DNA of 64,000 bases from Oceanimonas aquatica (GCF_030732065.1 NZ_JAVBHX010000001.1:434001-498000), one strand, 5' to 3'; shown: positions 25,786 to 35,085, counted from the first letter of the stretch. Notes: generated from the letters alone by a model not told the origin. Translations and numbers: made by a program.

Positions 25786-26295
25786 TTTCTACCTTCCTAA
25801 ATAGTGAGCTGTGAAGTAACTATACCGGCATGATGTTTGCTTTTCAATCACAATGTTGTTTTTTATTTATGTTTTTGGCTGTTGAGGTGAGTTAACGCCT
25901 ATTTTTGACAATGTCTTTAGCCATAAGCTGACGTGAGCGCGATATTTCTTGTCATAACTTTTTATTGTTTTATATATTTTTTGTTTATTATCATGAGCTT
26001 ACGTATTTTTCTTGTTGGGGTGGCGGCTGGCGCGCTGGGGCTGAAAACTTTGGCCTTTCAAGGAAAAAACACTGCCGTGAAAGGCTGTTCTGAGCGGAAG
26101 GGATTCTTCCGAATCTAGCTGGTGGTGAAATTACCATCGCCGATCCTGACGCCAAAGACAGAAAAGTGACTTTTCGGGCCCGCCAGCGGCCAGGGGCACG
26201 CGGAGCGCGGCACTCCATTCGAACGCCCGTTTCTGCTAGACTGCGCGCCAGATTTTTTGGCAGAAACGTGTTTATAAACAAACAGGGGTTTTGGT
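25786..26295. other. AT-rich intergenic region upstream of hrpA
   Basis: About 510 bases. The part 25800-26000 is clearly AT-rich and probably contains divergent promoters; the part 26100-26280 is GC-rich. A 61-codon open frame (25933-26118) has a hydrophobic start but no ribosome site and odd composition, so I do not call it. Confidence 0.5.
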
Positions 26296-29200
26296 TTGGC
26301 GCAGTCGGTTGAACAGTTGCAGGCAAGGCTGAAGGAGTGCAGGGGCGCGGAGCGCGGACGGTTTCGCCGCCGGCTGCAGGGCGTGGCAAAGCTTAATGAG
26401 GCCAAACAGCAAAAAGTGCTGGAAAAAATTGCCCTGGAAATGGCCACCTCCATGGCCGAGCGCAGCCGCCGGCTGGCATTGCTGCAAAACCCCATTGCCT
26501 ATCCGCCCCAGCTGCCGGTCAGCGACAAGCGCGACACCATCAAAAAAGCCATTCAGGACAATCAGGTGGTGATCATTGCCGGTGAAACCGGCTCGGGCAA
26601 AACCACCCAGATCCCCAAAATGTGCCTGGAGCTGGGCTTAGGCGTCGACGGCACCATTGGCCACACTCAGCCCCGGCGGTTGGCGGCGCGCAGTGTGGCC
26701 ACCCGTCTGGCCCAGGAGCTGGGTTGTGAGTTGGGCGAGCGGGTTGGCTTCAAGGTGCGTTTCAGCGATCAGGCAAGCCAGGAGACCCAGGTCAAACTGA
26801 TGACCGACGGTATTTTGCTGGCGGAAATTCAGCAGGACCGGCTGTTGCGCCAGTATGACACCATCATCATCGACGAAGCCCACGAGCGCAGCCTTAACAT
26901 CGACTTTATTCTGGGCTACCTGCGCCAGTTGCTGCCCAAGCGCCCGGATCTCAAGGTGATCATCACCTCCGCCACCATCGATCCCGAGCGCTTTTCCAAT
27001 CACTTTAACGAGGCGCCCATTATTTCGGTGTCGGGCCGAACCTATCCGGTGGAGCTGCGCTACCGCCCGCTGGTAGACGACAACCGGGAGCGGGACCAGC
27101 TGCAGGGCATTTTCGACGCGGTGAACGAGCTCACCAACGAAGGCCCGGGCGATATTCTGATTTTCATGAACGGTGAACGGGAAATTCGCGACACCGCCGA
27201 CGCCCTGCGGAAGCTGGAGTTGCGCCACACCGAGATTGTGCCCTTGTTCTCGCGGCTGTCGAACGCCGAGCAGAACCGCATTTTTGAATCTCACTCCGGC
27301 CGGCGCATTGTGCTCGCCACCAACGTGGCGGAAACCTCCCTTACCGTGCCCGGCATTCGCTACGTGATCGATCCCGGCACCGCCCGCATCAGCCGTTACT
27401 CCTACCGCACCAAGGTGCAGCGCCTGCCCATTGAACCGGTGTCTCAGGCCAGCGCCAATCAGCGCATGGGCCGCTGTGGCCGGGTAGAGGCAGGCATTTG
27501 TATTCGTCTGTACAGCGAAGAAGACTTTTTAAACCGGCCGGAATTTACCGACCCCGAGATTTTGCGCACCAACCTGGCCTCGGTCATTCTGCAGATGCTC
27601 TCTCTGGGGCTGGGCGACATTTCCGCCTTTCCCTTTGTGGAAGCGCCGGAAAAGAAAAATATTTCCGACGGTGTTCGCCTGCTGGAAGAGCTGGGCGCGG
27701 TGCAAAGCGAGAAAACAGAACTCAAACTCACGCCGCTGGGTCGGGATCTGTCCCGCCTGCCGGTGGACCCGCGCCTGGGCCGTATGGTGCTGGCCGCCCG
27801 CGATTATGGCTGCGTGACCGAGGTGATGGTGATCACCGCCGCCCTCAGTATTCAGGACCCCCGCGAACGGCCATTGGAAAAACAGCAGGCCGCCGCCGAA
27901 ATGCACCGCCGTTTTGCCGACAAGGACTCGGACTTTGTGGCCTACATCAACCTGTGGAACTACCTCAAGGAGCAGCAAAAGGCGCTCAGTGGCAACCAGT
28001 TCCGCAAGCAGTGCATGGGTGAGTTTCTTAACTATCTGCGAGTGCGCGAGTGGCAGGACATTTACAGTCAGCTGCGGCTGGTGGTGCGCGAGCTGGGCTT
28101 TGCGCTGAACAGCACGCCCGCCGGCTATGACAGCCTGCACCGGGCCCTGCTCACCGGCATGCTCAGCCAGGTGGGCCTGCGCGACGGCGACAAAAAGGAA
28201 ATCATCGGCGCGCGCAACGCCCGCTTTGTGCTGGTGCCGGGCTCGCAACTCGCCAAAAAGCCGCCCCGCTGGCTGATGGTGGCCGAGCTCACCGAAACCC
28301 ATCGGCTTTACGGCCGCACTGCCGCGCGCATTGACCAGCAATGGCTGATCGATGCCGGTGCCCACTTGCTCAAGTCCAGCTACAGCGAGCCGCACTGGTC
28401 CAAAAAGCAGGGCGCTGTGATGGGCTATGTGAGCCAAAGCCTGTTCGGCCTGCCGGTGGTGGTACGCCGCCGGGTCAACTACTCCGCTGTGGATCCCAAA
28501 CTGTGCCGGGAGCTGTTTATTCGCCAGGCGCTGGTGGAAGGGGAGCTGCATACCCGCCACGAGTTCTTTCATCACAATAGAGCGCTGCTGGAGCAGGCCG
28601 AAACCCTGGAGCACAAGTCGCGCCGCCGGGATCTGGTGATTGACGACGACACCCTGTTCCGCTTTTACGACGAGCGCCTGCCCGCCGACATTGTTTCCAT
28701 TCGCCATTTCGACAAGTGGTGGAAGGGCGCGCGCAAGGCCAACCCCGAGCTGCTGCACTTTACCGAAGAGATGCTGCTCAACGAGCGCGCCGGCGCCGTG
28801 ACTACCCGCGACTACCCGGATGCCTGGCAGCACGACGGCCTGAATTTGCCGCTGGACTATCAGTTTGAGCCGGGCAAGGAAGAAGACGGTGTGACCGTGC
28901 GCATTCCGCTGCCGCTGCTGAACCAGGTGGCCGCCGAGCCCTTTGAATGGCAGGTGCCGGGGCTGCGCCGGGAGCTGCTGGTGGCGCTGATCAAATCCCT
29001 GCCCAAGCCCATGCGCAAGCACTTTGTGCCGGCGCCCAACTTTGCCGAGGCGCTGCTGGCGGCCATGACCCCGTTTGAGGGCCCGCTGCTCGACCAGATG
29101 GAAAAACACCTGCGGCGCATGACCGGCGTGACCGTCCCCCGTGAAAGCTGGGACTGGAATGCGCTGCCGGCGCACCTGATTATGCGTTTTGCGGTGGTGG

Positions 29201-30171
29201 ACGCCGACGGCAAGGAATTGGCCACCGGCCGGGACCTGGAAAGCATCAAGCTTAGCCTGCAGGGCCAGGTGCAGACCGCACTCACCCAGGCGGTGGACGA
29301 CGATCGCTTTGAGCAGGAGGGGCTGCTGAGCTTTCCCGCGAAAGCCATTCCGCAAACCTTTGCCGCCAAGCGGGCCGGTTTTGAGGTGAAGGCCTACCCG
29401 GCGCTGAGTGATCAGGGCGACAGCGTGGCGCTGCAATTGTGTGAAGACGAAACCAGCCAGGCCCAGACCATGTGGGATGGCCAGTGCAAGCTGCTGCTGC
29501 TGCAACTGCCGTCGCCCATCAAGTATTTGCAGGACAAGCTGCCCAACAAGGCCAAGCTGGGGCTCTATTTCAACCCTTACGGCAAGGTGCTGGATCTGGT
29601 GGACGACTGTATTCGCGCCGGCATTCACCAACTGATGCGCGAGCACGGTGCTCCGGCCTGGACGCCCGCCGAATTTGAGGTGCTGAAAGACAAGGTGGCC
29701 GGCGAGCTGAACCCCACGGTGGCGGCCATTGCCCTGCAGGTGGAAGAAGTGCTGAGCCGGGCGCAGGGGATAAAGAAGCGGCTCAAGGGCAAGATTGATC
29801 TGTCCATGGCCATGGCCATGTCGGACATTCAGGCCCAGCTCGACGGCCTGATTTATCGCGGCTTTGTGACCGACACCGGCGCCGAGCGGCTGAAAGATGT
29901 TTGCCGTTACCTGGAAGCCTTAAGCCGCCGGCTCGACAAGCTGGGCATAGATCCGCACCGCGACCGTGCGCACTTGCTGAAAATTCAGAACGTGCAGACC
30001 GCCTACCAGGCGCTGCTGAAAAAGCAGCCCAAAGGCAAGCCGCTGGACCCCGAGGTGAAAGCCGTGCGCTGGATGATAGAGGAGCTGCGGGTGTCGTACT
30101 TCGCCCAGACGCTTGGCACCCCTTATCCGGTATCGGACAAGCGCATACTGCAACAGATAGAAGCGCTGTAA
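26296..30171 (+). CDS. hrpA: ATP-dependent RNA helicase HrpA
   Basis: A 1291-residue DEAH-box RNA helicase (E. coli HrpA has 1300). Motifs: Walker [10 protein letters not shown] (95-103), [17 protein letters not shown] in [13 protein letters not shown] in [12 protein letters not shown], and the motif VI region [12 protein letters not shown]. The long HrpA-specific C-terminal domain is complete and ends [14 protein letters not shown]. HrpA helps resolve collided ribosomes and process mRNA. I take the TTG at 26296 as start because AGGGG lies seven bases upstream and the family N terminus begins here. Confidence 0.95.
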   Translation: MAQSVEQLQARLKECRGAERGRFRRRLQGVAKLNEAKQQKVLEKIALEMATSMAERSRRLALLQNPIAYPPQLPVSDKRDTIKKAIQDNQVVIIAGETGSGKTTQIPKMCLELGLGVDGTIGHTQPRRLAARSVATRLAQELGCELGERVGFKVRFSDQASQETQVKLMTDGILLAEIQQDRLLRQYDTIIIDEAHERSLNIDFILGYLRQLLPKRPDLKVIITSATIDPERFSNHFNEAPIISVSGRTYPVELRYRPLVDDNRERDQLQGIFDAVNELTNEGPGDILIFMNGEREIRDTADALRKLELRHTEIVPLFSRLSNAEQNRIFESHSGRRIVLATNVAETSLTVPGIRYVIDPGTARISRYSYRTKVQRLPIEPVSQASANQRMGRCGRVEAGICIRLYSEEDFLNRPEFTDPEILRTNLASVILQMLSLGLGDISAFPFVEAPEKKNISDGVRLLEELGAVQSEKTELKLTPLGRDLSRLPVDPRLGRMVLAARDYGCVTEVMVITAALSIQDPRERPLEKQQAAAEMHRRFADKDSDFVAYINLWNYLKEQQKALSGNQFRKQCMGEFLNYLRVREWQDIYSQLRLVVRELGFALNSTPAGYDSLHRALLTGMLSQVGLRDGDKKEIIGARNARFVLVPGSQLAKKPPRWLMVAELTETHRLYGRTAARIDQQWLIDAGAHLLKSSYSEPHWSKKQGAVMGYVSQSLFGLPVVVRRRVNYSAVDPKLCRELFIRQALVEGELHTRHEFFHHNRALLEQAETLEHKSRRRDLVIDDDTLFRFYDERLPADIVSIRHFDKWWKGARKANPELLHFTEEMLLNERAGAVTTRDYPDAWQHDGLNLPLDYQFEPGKEEDGVTVRIPLPLLNQVAAEPFEWQVPGLRRELLVALIKSLPKPMRKHFVPAPNFAEALLAAMTPFEGPLLDQMEKHLRRMTGVTVPRESWDWNALPAHLIMRFAVVDADGKELATGRDLESIKLSLQGQVQTALTQAVDDDRFEQEGLLSFPAKAIPQTFAAKRAGFEVKAYPALSDQGDSVALQLCEDETSQAQTMWDGQCKLLLLQLPSPIKYLQDKLPNKAKLGLYFNPYGKVLDLVDDCIRAGIHQLMREHGAPAWTPAEFEVLKDKVAGELNPTVAAIALQVEEVLSRAQGIKKRLKGKIDLSMAMAMSDIQAQLDGLIYRGFVTDTGAERLKDVCRYLEALSRRLDKLGIDPHRDRAHLLKIQNVQTAYQALLKKQPKGKPLDPEVKAVRWMIEELRVSYFAQTLGTPYPVSDKRILQQIEAL

Positions 30172-30227
30172 ACTTACCATCATCCGTCACTCCCGGGCTT
30201 TCCTCACGTCACCCCCGGCCTTTCCTC

Positions 30228-30255
30228 ATGTCACCCCCGCGAAGGCGGGGGGCCA
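30228..30255. repeat. REP-like palindrome between hrpA and rplY
   Basis: TCACCCCCGCGAAGGCGGGG with flanks, the same family as the copies near the ect genes. Truncated copies of its left end (GTCACTCCCGGGC, GTCACCCCCGGCC) lie just upstream at 30185-30222. Confidence 0.7.
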
Positions 30256-30395
30256 GAAACAGGCAACACCGGCGTTTAGCGAAGCAGCAGGGCCCTTCCA
30301 GCTTGCCCTCATTATCACCGCGTGTTAACATCCGCGCGCTTTTACAAGGCGAAGGCCGGTCGCAGCTTTCGTCATTAACCTCAAGAGAGAAAATT

Positions 30396-30683
30396 ATGTC
30401 ATTTGTATTTGAAGCCGAAGTGCGTTCTGACCTGGGGAAAGGTGCGAGCCGCCGCCTGCGTCATGAAGACAAAGTACCTGCCATCGTTTACGGCGGCAAC
30501 CAGGAGCCGGTAGCCATTGCTCTGGACCACAAAAAAGTAAACATCGCTCAGGCCGAAGACGCCTTCTACAGCGAAGTACTGACCCTGGTCATCGACGGCC
30601 AGGAAGTGAAGGTTAAGGCGCAGGACATTCAGCGTCACCCCTTCAAGCCGAAGCTGACCCACCTGGACTTTGTTCGCGCCTAA
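30396..30683 (+). CDS. rplY: Large-subunit ribosomal protein bL25
   Basis: A 95-residue short-form bL25 that binds 5S rRNA (E. coli 94 residues). The start [20 protein letters not shown], then VPAIVYGG and the end [15 protein letters not shown] are standard. AAGAGAG lies upstream of the ATG at 30396. Codon use is strongly biased, as expected for a ribosomal protein gene. A strong terminator follows. Confidence 0.97.
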   Translation: MSFVFEAEVRSDLGKGASRRLRHEDKVPAIVYGGNQEPVAIALDHKKVNIAQAEDAFYSEVLTLVIDGQEVKVKAQDIQRHPFKPKLTHLDFVRA

Positions 30684-30701
30684 GCGATACAGGTTACAGA
30701 T

Positions 30702-30729
30702 AAAAAAACCGCCGAAAGGCGGTTTTTTT
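30702..30729 (+). terminator. Intrinsic terminator after rplY
   Basis: AAAAAACCGCC, GAAA loop, GGCGGTTTTTTT. Confidence 0.92.
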
Positions 30730-30836
30730 ATGCCTGAAGTTCGATCTGGGTGAATGTTTTATGTACTCAATTGGGTCATTGTAAAAATACAATCACTCCC
30801 GTACTAGACTGGGAACACCCAGCATGGATAAACAGA

Positions 30837-32150
30837 ATGTTTAACAGCAGAAAATTGCAGCAACGTATTGATGAGCTGGAGGCTGAGCTCGGCCAGTATC
30901 AAGGTATGCAGCAGGGGTTGATGAAGGAGATGATCTATTTCTCCCTCGACAGCAATGGCACATTGCTTGATGGCAATGACCTGCTGTTTGAATCACTGGG
31001 TTATACCCGCAGTGACTGGCTGCAGCGCCCACTGACCGACTTCATTGTGCCCAGTGCCATGAGCAAGGAGCATTGCCGGCTGATGCTCGACGCCATTCGA
31101 CAGGGCCGACACTGGCATGGAGCCCTGCAACTGGTGAGTAAAAGTGGCAAGGAAGTCTGGTACCGGACCATTCTGCACCCCAGGCCCATCAGCCACACCG
31201 GCAGGACAGAGCTGGACGCCTATTCCACCGAGCTGACCAGAACCATTTCCCGCTCCCGGGAGAAGGAAGACATGCTGGCCGCCCTCAACCGCTCGTCGGC
31301 GGTGATCGAATTCAGCCTGGAAGGCGTGATCCTCAATGCCAACGACAACTTTCTCAATGCCATGGGCTATTCCCGCAGCCAGATCACCGGCAAACACCAC
31401 AGCATGTTTTGTGATGCCGAGGAAGTCAATTCCGCCGACTATGATGCCTTCTGGCAGCGCCTGCGCGGGGGAGAATTTGTGTCCGAGCGCTTTCGCCGGC
31501 TCGACAGCCATGGCCGGTCGGTATGGCTGGAGGCGTCTTACAACCCTATACACGACGAGAGCGGCGAGCTTTACAAGGTGGTGAAGTTTGCCACCGTGAT
31601 CACCGACCAGGTAAACCGGGAGCTGGCCACCGCCGAGACCTCGGGCATTGCCTATGACATCTCGAAGTCTACCGACGAAAACACCCTCAAGGGCATGGAG
31701 GTGCTCGATTCCACCATCAGCACCATGCACGGGCTCTCGCAGCAGATGGGTGATGCCAGCAAGGGCATATTTGAGCTGGATACTCAATCCCAGCGCGTAT
31801 CCGAACTGGTGACCAGCATTCGCGGCATTGCCGACCAGACCAACCTGCTGGCGCTGAATGCGGCCATAGAGGCGGCCCGTGCCGGCGAGCAGGGCAGGGG
31901 CTTTGCGGTGGTGGCCGACGAGGTCAGAAACCTGGCTGCCCGCACCAGTGCTGCCACCGAAGAGATCATTCAGGTGGTGGCCGAAAACCGCACACTCACC
32001 GAGAATGCCGTCTCGCTGATTGAAGCAAGCATGACCAAGGCGCAACGGGCGCTGGCGCTCTCTAACGATGCCGGCAACGTAATGCAGGAAATACAGCAGG
32101 GCGCCCGCCAGGTGGTGGATGCCGTCAGCCAGTTCAAGCAGAGTTTGTAA
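30837..32150 (+). CDS. Soluble PAS-PAS-MCP receptor (BdlA-like)
   Basis: A 437-residue chemoreceptor without membrane segments. A short coiled coil (about 5-30) is followed by PAS domain 1 (about 32-140), PAS domain 2 (about 150-265) and a methyl-accepting signalling domain (about 290-437). The hairpin tip is clear: [20 protein letters not shown] and [13 protein letters not shown]. The layout matches BdlA, the Pseudomonas aeruginosa biofilm dispersion protein, and Aer-type energy sensors. There is no C-terminal CheR/CheB pentapeptide. I chose the ATG at 30837 because upstream codons are non-conserved. No chemotaxis genes lie nearby. Confidence 0.85.
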   Translation: MFNSRKLQQRIDELEAELGQYQGMQQGLMKEMIYFSLDSNGTLLDGNDLLFESLGYTRSDWLQRPLTDFIVPSAMSKEHCRLMLDAIRQGRHWHGALQLVSKSGKEVWYRTILHPRPISHTGRTELDAYSTELTRTISRSREKEDMLAALNRSSAVIEFSLEGVILNANDNFLNAMGYSRSQITGKHHSMFCDAEEVNSADYDAFWQRLRGGEFVSERFRRLDSHGRSVWLEASYNPIHDESGELYKVVKFATVITDQVNRELATAETSGIAYDISKSTDENTLKGMEVLDSTISTMHGLSQQMGDASKGIFELDTQSQRVSELVTSIRGIADQTNLLALNAAIEAARAGEQGRGFAVVADEVRNLAARTSAATEEIIQVVAENRTLTENAVSLIEASMTKAQRALALSNDAGNVMQEIQQGARQVVDAVSQFKQSL

Positions 32151-32156
32151 CTCACT

Positions 32157-32182
32157 AAAAACCGCCGCCAGGCGGTTTTTTT
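32157..32182 (+). terminator. Intrinsic terminator after the PAS-MCP gene
   Basis: AAAAACCGCC, GCCA loop, GGCGGTTTTTTT, directly after the stop codon. Confidence 0.9.
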
Positions 32183-32625
32183 ATGCTCACGTTACACAGC
32201 GCAAACGCCGTAACAGCAGCCACGCATTCTGCACGGCATATTTTGATTTTTGCAATTGAACCCGCCGCTTCATCCCGCCAAAATAGACCCTTTCGAGTAC
32301 TGTTGTGACAGGAAATGGCGGCCTGAAACGTTAGGGCGGTAGCGTGTCTAACGGGCCGGGCGCTGCCAGCGGGAAGATAACCGGGGCTTTATCCCCGAGC
32401 GCTATCTGCTCATTCTGTAACGGCTGAATATCAACGCTGATGGCTGGCTGAAAGTGATGCGACTAAAAGGTATGCCACTCTGTTTTGCGGTAGGGCATAT
32501 CAGAAAGCTGCAGTAGTTTGCCCGAGATAAAGGGCTGGCATGGGTCTTATTCGGGCAGCAGCTGCAGGCTATTTTCAGATAAGACAGAAAGTGAGTTTAA
32601 CGTGTTAATATAATTGGGAAAAATT
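32183..32625. other. Intergenic region with apparent gene decay
   Basis: About 440 bases without an intact gene. One frame (about 32365-32530) reads like protein (GFIPERYLLIL, then RLNINADGWLKVMRLKGMP) but is broken by stop codons, which suggests a degraded gene I cannot name. The last 55 bases belong to the left copy of a direct repeat. Confidence 0.4.
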
Positions 32626-32641
32626 ATGGGTGTCCCAATTT
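32571..32641 (+). repeat. Direct repeat, left copy (R1)
   Basis: A 71-bp sequence that recurs at 33347-33417 with about ten mismatches. It ends in AATTATGGGTGTCCCAATTT, which holds the start codon of the gene beginning at 32626. So the repeat carries the leader and first codons of that gene. Confidence 0.8.
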
Positions 32642-33252
32642 CCCTTTTTGAAAACGGACTTTACTGGATGACCTCCTTCCTCAAAAAAATTGAAGATATG
32701 CCTTTTGCCATTTCCAAAGGTCCGGCCACGGAAAAGGAGCTGGCGCTGATCGAGTTTCCGTTGGTGCAGACCTGTAGCACACGTTCGCTTGGACGAAGGA
32801 ACCTGGTCGGCTTCTTTATTTTTATGGTCATTATGCTGTTCATCGCCTGGGGGATGTTCGCGTTGTCGATCCCTCTGGAATTGATCATTCTCTTCGTCAT
32901 GCTCTGGAGTCTGCTGTGCTGGAGTACTTTGCGGATAGCTCTGGTTACATTGAAAACACCGGGGTGCTGGACGGTCACGCTGGATCACAGAGGGCTGGAT
33001 TGGCGCTCACCGGATGAATCGCTGGAGCCTTCGTTTTTTCTGCCGCTGTCGAGCATCGAGTGTATAGGGACGGAGCAGACCTGGACGCCAGGACCGTTCT
33101 ATCCCGACATGTACACCAACGTGATCAAACTTACGGATGGCAGCAACTACTATCCCCCCAGTCGCGCCGCGATCAATACCAACATGATTCAGGTGGGGTT
33201 GCAGAAGCTCGGCAAGCCCTATCGCATTACGCATATTCGCCCGATCAAGTAA
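32626..33252 (+). CDS. Membrane protein of unknown function, flanked by direct repeats
   Basis: A 208-residue protein I do not recognise. After a cytoplasmic-looking N terminus (about 1-60) there are two adjacent hydrophobic helices (about 64-83 and 86-107: FFIFMVIMLFIAWGMFALSI and LIILFVMLWSLLCW), then a soluble C-terminal domain of about 100 residues with beta-rich patterns (GCWTVTLDHRGLDWRS, FLPLSSIECIG). The layout resembles small PH-like or YcxB-like membrane proteins and some effector-immunity proteins, but I see no decisive motif. The ATG at 32626 lies inside a repeat that occurs again 776 bases downstream without its gene. Base composition is lower in GC than the core genes, suggesting transfer. 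Confidence 0.75.
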   Translation: MGVPISLFENGLYWMTSFLKKIEDMPFAISKGPATEKELALIEFPLVQTCSTRSLGRRNLVGFFIFMVIMLFIAWGMFALSIPLELIILFVMLWSLLCWSTLRIALVTLKTPGCWTVTLDHRGLDWRSPDESLEPSFFLPLSSIECIGTEQTWTPGPFYPDMYTNVIKLTDGSNYYPPSRAAINTNMIQVGLQKLGKPYRITHIRPIK

Positions 33253-33904
33253 GAAAAAACATTCATAATTTACAGGTTCCTGGCTTAATGCGGCCAAAAA
33301 GTATGCCTTGTTGTTGGCTATAAGCCACATTAATCGGCTGAAGACCATTTTTAGATAAGTCAGAAAGCGTATTTAACGTGCTAATATGACTGGAAAAAAT
33401 TATGGGTGTCCCAATTTTTCACTGAACAGTTATGTGAGCCGATAGCGCCTCTGGATGGGTCGTTTTTATGGTGTTGGAACGGCTTACCTACAGAACTACT
33501 TGGCGTGGTTCAGAATCATTTAACATCAACAGAGTTCTTGTTTATCTTGGTTGAGAGGAGGAGTAACCCCATTGACCAACAGCCAATAAGAACAGAGCCA
33601 TACCTATACAGTTATATTAGACTTTGCACCGGATTTGTGCCCGATTCCGCTCATCGGAGTTCTCGATTGGCAGCAAGCGGATAAATTGTACCCTTATAAA
33701 TCAGTGGTTTATAAATCATTCACGAAAACATTCAAGACCAGCATGCAGAGTTATTGAGACGTCTCGTTTTCATACATAAGAGCATCGTTATTAAGGTTAT
33801 TTTTATTTTTTAAATCATTGTGTTAATAAAAATTCACTGTAACGCTCGGTTGCTGGTTATTGAGCCGGGTCAATATACAAATGTTAGGATTTAGGAGATA
33901 CAAT
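33253..33904. other. AT-rich accessory gap
   Basis: About 650 bases with no gene I can support. It holds the right direct repeat (33347-33417), in which the copied start ATG GGT GTC CCA runs into a stop after seven codons (MGVPIFH). A 92-codon frame from a GTG at 33406 has no ribosome site or recognisable motif. The remainder to 33880 is AT-rich and may hold the promoter for the cassette genes. Confidence 0.5.
33347..33417 (+). repeat. Direct repeat, right copy (R2)
   Basis: About 86 percent identical to 32571-32641 by eye, same orientation. It includes the copied start codon region but no matching gene follows. Confidence 0.8.
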
Positions 33905-34351
33905 TTGTTAGACCGTGACTTCAAGAAATTCCCACACAGACTAGCTCAAGGCGACGCCGTCGCTAGTCGGGGGAGTAATATTGCCAATAACGGGAATTAT
34001 CGTCCTGATATAGCGATAAAAAACGTCTCAGGTGCGATCCATCTAATTCTAGAAAGTGAGAGGAAATCAGAACGAAAGGCCTTCATCGGAGCGTTGGTTC
34101 ACGCCGCCAAGTACGCGGAAGACTCAAACGCAAAAATCACCCTTGTCTTTGTTATGAAAGAAACAGACAATCAAACAACGGTTGCCCAGGTAAGTACCAA
34201 TATAAGACCCTATTATCGGTGGCTACATTCGCTTGGGGCCAAAAATCTGAATCGTGTTTTTCTTATCTCAGACGCCGAATACGATAACTCTGCGGACGCC
34301 AATGAAGTGCTTTTATCGGCTGAATTTATCGCACGATGTACTGCGCTATAA
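33905..34351 (+). CDS. Cassette-borne protein, possible PD-(D/E)XK nuclease fold
   Basis: About 148 residues; no named family recognised. Near residue 40 is the run YRPDIAIKNVSGAIHLILES followed by ERKSERK. A PD, a hydrophobic strand and an ExK (SERK) in this order match the core of PD-(D/E)XK nucleases, and the next helix and strand (HAAKYAEDSNAKITLVFVM) fit as well. I take the TTG at 33905 as start because AGGAG lies seven bases upstream; an in-frame ATG at 33881 is the alternative and overlaps the cassette core site. The TAA stop touches the attC, as is normal for cassettes. Function is inferred only. Confidence 0.65.
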   Translation: MLDRDFKKFPHRLAQGDAVASRGSNIANNGNYRPDIAIKNVSGAIHLILESERKSERKAFIGALVHAAKYAEDSNAKITLVFVMKETDNQTTVAQVSTNIRPYYRWLHSLGAKNLNRVFLISDAEYDNSADANEVLLSAEFIARCTAL

Positions 34352-34405
34352 GGCTAACAAGTCAATCAACTTCGCGCTATCGCGCCGGTTATTGAGGCGT
34401 TATGT
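34352..34405 (+). other. attC recombination site
   Basis: The outer boxes are TAAC (34355-34358) and GTTA (34399-34402), giving inverse core GGCTAAC and core GTTATGT. Inside, TCAAT-C-AAC (34362-34370) pairs with GTTATTGA (34388-34395), leaving C34367 as a single extrahelical base. Then comes an inner CGCG/CGCG stem with a CTAT loop. Unpaired AAG and GGC spacers separate the boxes. This is the full folded layout recognised by integron integrases. Confidence 0.78.
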
Positions 34406-34419
34406 TTATCGGAGGAAAA

Positions 34420-34827
34420 ATGCCTGAGTATGCGTTATTAAATAAGGTTGTCGACTATATGGAAGAGCACGGTAGCACCTACAAATCCGTTAATCTCGAT
34501 ATAGATGAACAATTGGTACAAGAGATTAATGTGGCGAACAAAAGCACTTTTACTCTTGAGCAACTCGAAAAAGCAGCAGACAAGTGTTTAGCACATGAGT
34601 GGCTTAATCATGCGTATTTGGGAGGTGGCAACTACAAAGGATTGCAAATAACTCCTAAAGGAATTGGCGTTGCTCGTTCAAAAAAACGTTCAGATGAGCT
34701 CAAAGCAAACAGAACGTTTCTGAAGAAAACTTCTGATTACATTGAAGAGCACAAGGGGCTTTTTCTTGTTTTAGGTTTTCTTTTAGCCCTAGCAACACTT
34801 GGTCTGAAACTTACGGGGTATTATTAA
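34420..34827 (+). CDS. Cassette-borne winged-helix-like protein with C-terminal TM helix
   Basis: A 135-residue protein of unknown role. The first 90 residues look like a winged-helix domain: helices ALLNKVVDYMEEHG and FTLEQLEKAADKCLAHEWL, then a wing ending GLQITPKGIGVA. A basic linker (RSKKRSDELKANR) leads to a single C-terminal membrane span (about 112-132: GLFLVLGFLLALATLGLKL). A strong GGAGG lies just upstream of the ATG at 34420. Its TAA overlaps the next ATG (TAATG), so both genes of this cassette are translationally coupled. Confidence 0.7.
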   Translation: MPEYALLNKVVDYMEEHGSTYKSVNLDIDEQLVQEINVANKSTFTLEQLEKAADKCLAHEWLNHAYLGGGNYKGLQITPKGIGVARSKKRSDELKANRTFLKKTSDYIEEHKGLFLVLGFLLALATLGLKLTGYY

Positions 34828-35060
34828 TGGAAGATGGCAACTTTACTGTAAAGCTTAAATGTTTGTTTTGTGATTGTCCTTTAGAGGGAGAGCCTGATCA
34901 GGAGTTTCCTTCTGGGGACTTAATAAAATGTCAAAATTGTAATGAATTAAATGATTACGATGCGTTGTTAGATGTTGCGGCTGAAGAGGGGCTAACAATA
35001 GTTCAAGCTCACCTAGACGATCATTTAAAAAAGACGTTCGGTAAGCTCTTCAAAAAATAA
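34827..35060 (+). CDS. Cassette-borne small C4 zinc-ribbon protein
   Basis: A 77-residue acidic protein with CLFCDC near residue 12 and CQNC near residue 35, a four-cysteine zinc ribbon, followed by a helical tail ending KKTFGKLFKK. It resembles small zinc-ribbon proteins found in Vibrio-type cassette arrays, but I cannot give it a function. It shares one base with the stop codon of the upstream gene, so the pair is coexpressed. The truncated attC begins four bases after its stop codon. Confidence 0.7.
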   Translation: MEDGNFTVKLKCLFCDCPLEGEPDQEFPSGDLIKCQNCNELNDYDALLDVAAEEGLTIVQAHLDDHLKKTFGKLFKK

Positions 35061-35063
35061 ACA

Positions 35064-35085
35064 TAACAAACTGTTTAAGAGTGAT
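35064..35085 (+). other. Truncated Vibrio-type attC site
   Basis: TAACAAACTGTTTAAGAGTG followed by AT, which is the left end of the long attC sites of Vibrio superintegrons as I recall them. The matching right end (ending in GGCGTTA) is missing; instead a 72-bp inverted-repeat element begins at 35086. Confidence 0.6.

Larger units (their letters stand above)
33883..35085 (+). mobile_element. Integrase-less integron cassette pair (CALIN-like)
   Basis: Two gene cassettes in the same orientation with almost no spacer DNA. Cassette 1 runs from a GTTAGGA core-like site (33883) to the attC at 34352-34405. Cassette 2 runs from that attC to a second attC start at 35064 that is cut off by an inserted element. 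No integrase gene (intI) is present in the window and no attI is evident, so this fits a cluster of attC sites lacking an integrase. Codon use and AT content differ from core genes. Confidence 0.65.

Noticed and set aside
25933-26118. 61-codon hydrophobic open frame upstream of hrpA
   Set aside because: No ribosome site and extreme T-rich composition; likely chance hydrophobicity of AT-rich promoter DNA.
27529-29646. 705-codon minus-strand frame opposite hrpA
   Set aside because: His/Gln/Leu-rich shadow product typical of antisense to GC-rich genes.
33406-33684. 92-codon frame from a GTG inside repeat R2
   Set aside because: The start is out of frame with the copied gene start, there is no ribosome site and I recognise no motif.
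33840-33887. Possible upstream attC (TAAC ... GTTA) before cassette 1
   Set aside because: The outer ends match but the inner arms do not pair, so it does not fold like an attC. Only the GTTAGGA core-like site is noted.
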